From contig JAEWCK010000302.1 in NCBI GenBank assembly GCA_023390675.1, forward strand, positions 1 to 6,598: a stretch of DNA of 6,598 bases, given 5' to 3'. The notes below the pieces were generated by a model. It saw only the letters and a program-made list of their open reading frames with translations. It had not been told where the DNA came from and made no database searches. This document shows positions 6,401-6,598 of this stretch, piece after piece. Numbering within the stretch: the stretch's first letter is position 1; each line of letters starts with the position of its first letter. The position numbers and the translations under genes are program-made. Source of the stretch: Pseudomonadota bacterium (GTDB taxonomy: Bacteria > Pseudomonadota > Alphaproteobacteria > Sphingomonadales > Sphingomonadaceae).

Positions 6401-6536
6401 CACCGCGCTGAACGTGTTCGATCGTTTCCCGCCGATCGAGACGGCCACCTATGGTGCGTACCTGTACAACCCGGTTCAGGGCGGTCAGGGCATCCTCGGC
6501 CGTTACTTCAAGGCCGGTGTCCGCGTCGGCTTCTAA
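3432..6536 (+). CDS. TonB-dependent outer-membrane receptor, ligand unknown
   Basis: TonB-dependent receptors are outer-membrane beta-barrels with an N-terminal plug that import scarce ligands (siderophores, vitamins, glycans, peptides) using energy from TonB-ExbBD. The GTG start gives 1034 residues. Residues 1-28 are a signal peptide (RKTHILRG, a hydrophobic alanine-rich core, cleavage after APAMA). A Thr/Ser/Pro-rich tail follows, then a TonB-box-like EGDIVVTGT (59-67). The plug spans about 75-200, with SLRGLSTNSTLVLFDGLRA (129-147) and VLRDGASSTYGADAIAGVVN (176-195). The barrel fills about 205-1034, with LKPEKSRSFTAG (760-771), GIDATASVDF (852-861) and LNVFDRFPP (993-1001), and ends in the terminal Phe typical of outer-membrane proteins. 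There is no STN signalling domain and no sigma/anti-sigma pair nearby. All ten cysteines form five local pairs: 270/275, 324/349, 440/454, 732/742 and 957/966. The size and style resemble the large receptors abundant in sphingomonads and Caulobacter. The ligand cannot be inferred. Confidence 0.95.
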   Translation: MRKTHILRGTTALSAVALAVAFAAPAMAQDSTMENKPQAATPSTSVTTPQTSDAGEAQEGDIVVTGTLFRTTANATPSPVTVVSSESLEQRGISTVQDAIQQLASNNGPALTNSFTANGAFAGGASGVSLRGLSTNSTLVLFDGLRAAYYPLADDGTRNFVDLNTIPDDIVDRIEVLRDGASSTYGADAIAGVVNIITKREYKGVGGRAEAGISERGDAAQYRLSLTAGVGDLDENGYNAYISGFYYKSDILYNRDRPFPYNTADLRNLCFEGHCGTNSILGGQNGGAIVAPQTAANLLVRAYDATNTTPFGTYQDLGAYSASCPGGGVRYSLTAAQQAANVNSPPQICQYDYTNLFGVIQPNIERFGVSGRVTASLGDTTEAYFEANFVQSEVDYTGAPAVLRGLAPTGINYPQFGTDRAPSATTAPGTGILTLPVYVCPTGVGSANGLNTGCNAGNGVLNPNNPFAAQNRVARLVGRFTDRTTSSATRSRSYRAAMGINGNLSDTISYNVAATAMHIDLRRMQNGYVYIDNLLTAIARGTFNFVNPQANTQAQWDFIMPDNVTDTSSDQYQLQASLAADLFDLPGGAFKLGGGASVRYEAVDAPSANSDQFGPTQRYFTLNAFGTKGHRTVTSAFAEVDAPVTSWLDINGSGRYDKYSSGQDAFSPKIGVKLTPVRQLVVRGTYSRGFRIPSFGEANALPTTGYVTPSSGIFTNAFLAQYTVPGNAVGTCSVANFNTAACDNYVKQSYGQTTLASPNLKPEKSRSFTAGAVFEPVRGVSFTVDYYNIKKTGAITQPSNAPALQAYYNNQPIPAGYNVITDAPSVNFPAARPRVAFVQSQLINANTILAEGIDATASVDFDVTDGFKISSSLEASYIINLSTEFPDGSVESYEGTSGNYNLTAGSGTPEWHGSWLTTLDFGDFEVNGTVNYFGGYRLEAEDQTGAGTSGVGNPGECALAAPYGPCVIDPYVTFDLNTRIRINDQFTFTLTALNVFDRFPPIETATYGAYLYNPVQGGQGILGRYFKAGVRVGF

Positions 6537-6567
6537 GCCGGTCGCAGAACCAGAAAATCGGGGGCGG

Positions 6568-6584
6568 GGGGCGCGCGGCGCCCC
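6568..6584 (+). terminator. GC-rich hairpin after the receptor gene, possible terminator
   Basis: GGGGCGC (6568-6574) pairs perfectly with GCGCCCC (6578-6584) around the loop GCG, 31 bases after the receptor stop. A very stable hairpin here suits transcription termination, but it is followed by GGGGGTTGGGGGGG rather than a T-run. It would thus be a non-standard or factor-assisted terminator. The window ends 14 bases later. Confidence 0.4.
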
Positions 6585-6598
6585 GGGGGTTGGGGGGG

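Overview
The window is GC-rich (roughly two thirds G+C by eye) and reads as an alphaproteobacterial chromosome, most likely a sphingomonad (Sphingomonas or a close relative). This rests on the gene order purD (divergent) / xseA / DUF2093 / M23 peptidase, on the sequence style of these proteins, and on a large TonB-dependent receptor with a short N-terminal tail. The genus is inferred from memory of such genomes, not from a search.

Layout. Positions 1-659 hold the N-terminal half of purD on the minus strand, cut by the window edge. The start codons of purD and xseA overlap inside one CATG, so the two genes diverge with no intergenic DNA and each ribosome binding site lies inside the other gene. 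xseA (658-2034) encodes the large subunit of exodeoxyribonuclease VII. After 33 bases comes a 66-residue DUF2093 protein (2068-2268). Its stop overlaps the start of a secreted, catalytically complete M23 (LytM-type) metallopeptidase (2268-3161). These three plus-strand genes look like one transcription unit. A 270-base gap (3162-3431) follows, with several inverted repeats: a CTGC-N3-GCAG element, a hairpin/dyad in a locally AT-rich patch, and a GC-rich leader with mutually exclusive hairpins. A GTG-started, 1034-residue TonB-dependent outer-membrane receptor (3432-6536) fills the rest. The last 62 bases are a G-rich tail with a strong GC hairpin.

How the genes relate. PurD (purine synthesis) and XseA (DNA repair) are housekeeping genes. 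The M23 enzyme acts on peptidoglycan and the receptor imports an unknown ligand across the outer membrane. Nothing suggests one joint pathway; the first four genes look like a conserved neighbourhood and the receptor a separate unit. I found no mobile element, CRISPR array, rRNA or tRNA, and no clearly new multi-gene system. The points most worth a second look are the zero-length divergent junction, the regulatory-looking sequence in front of the receptor, and the receptor's ten cysteines arranged as five local pairs.
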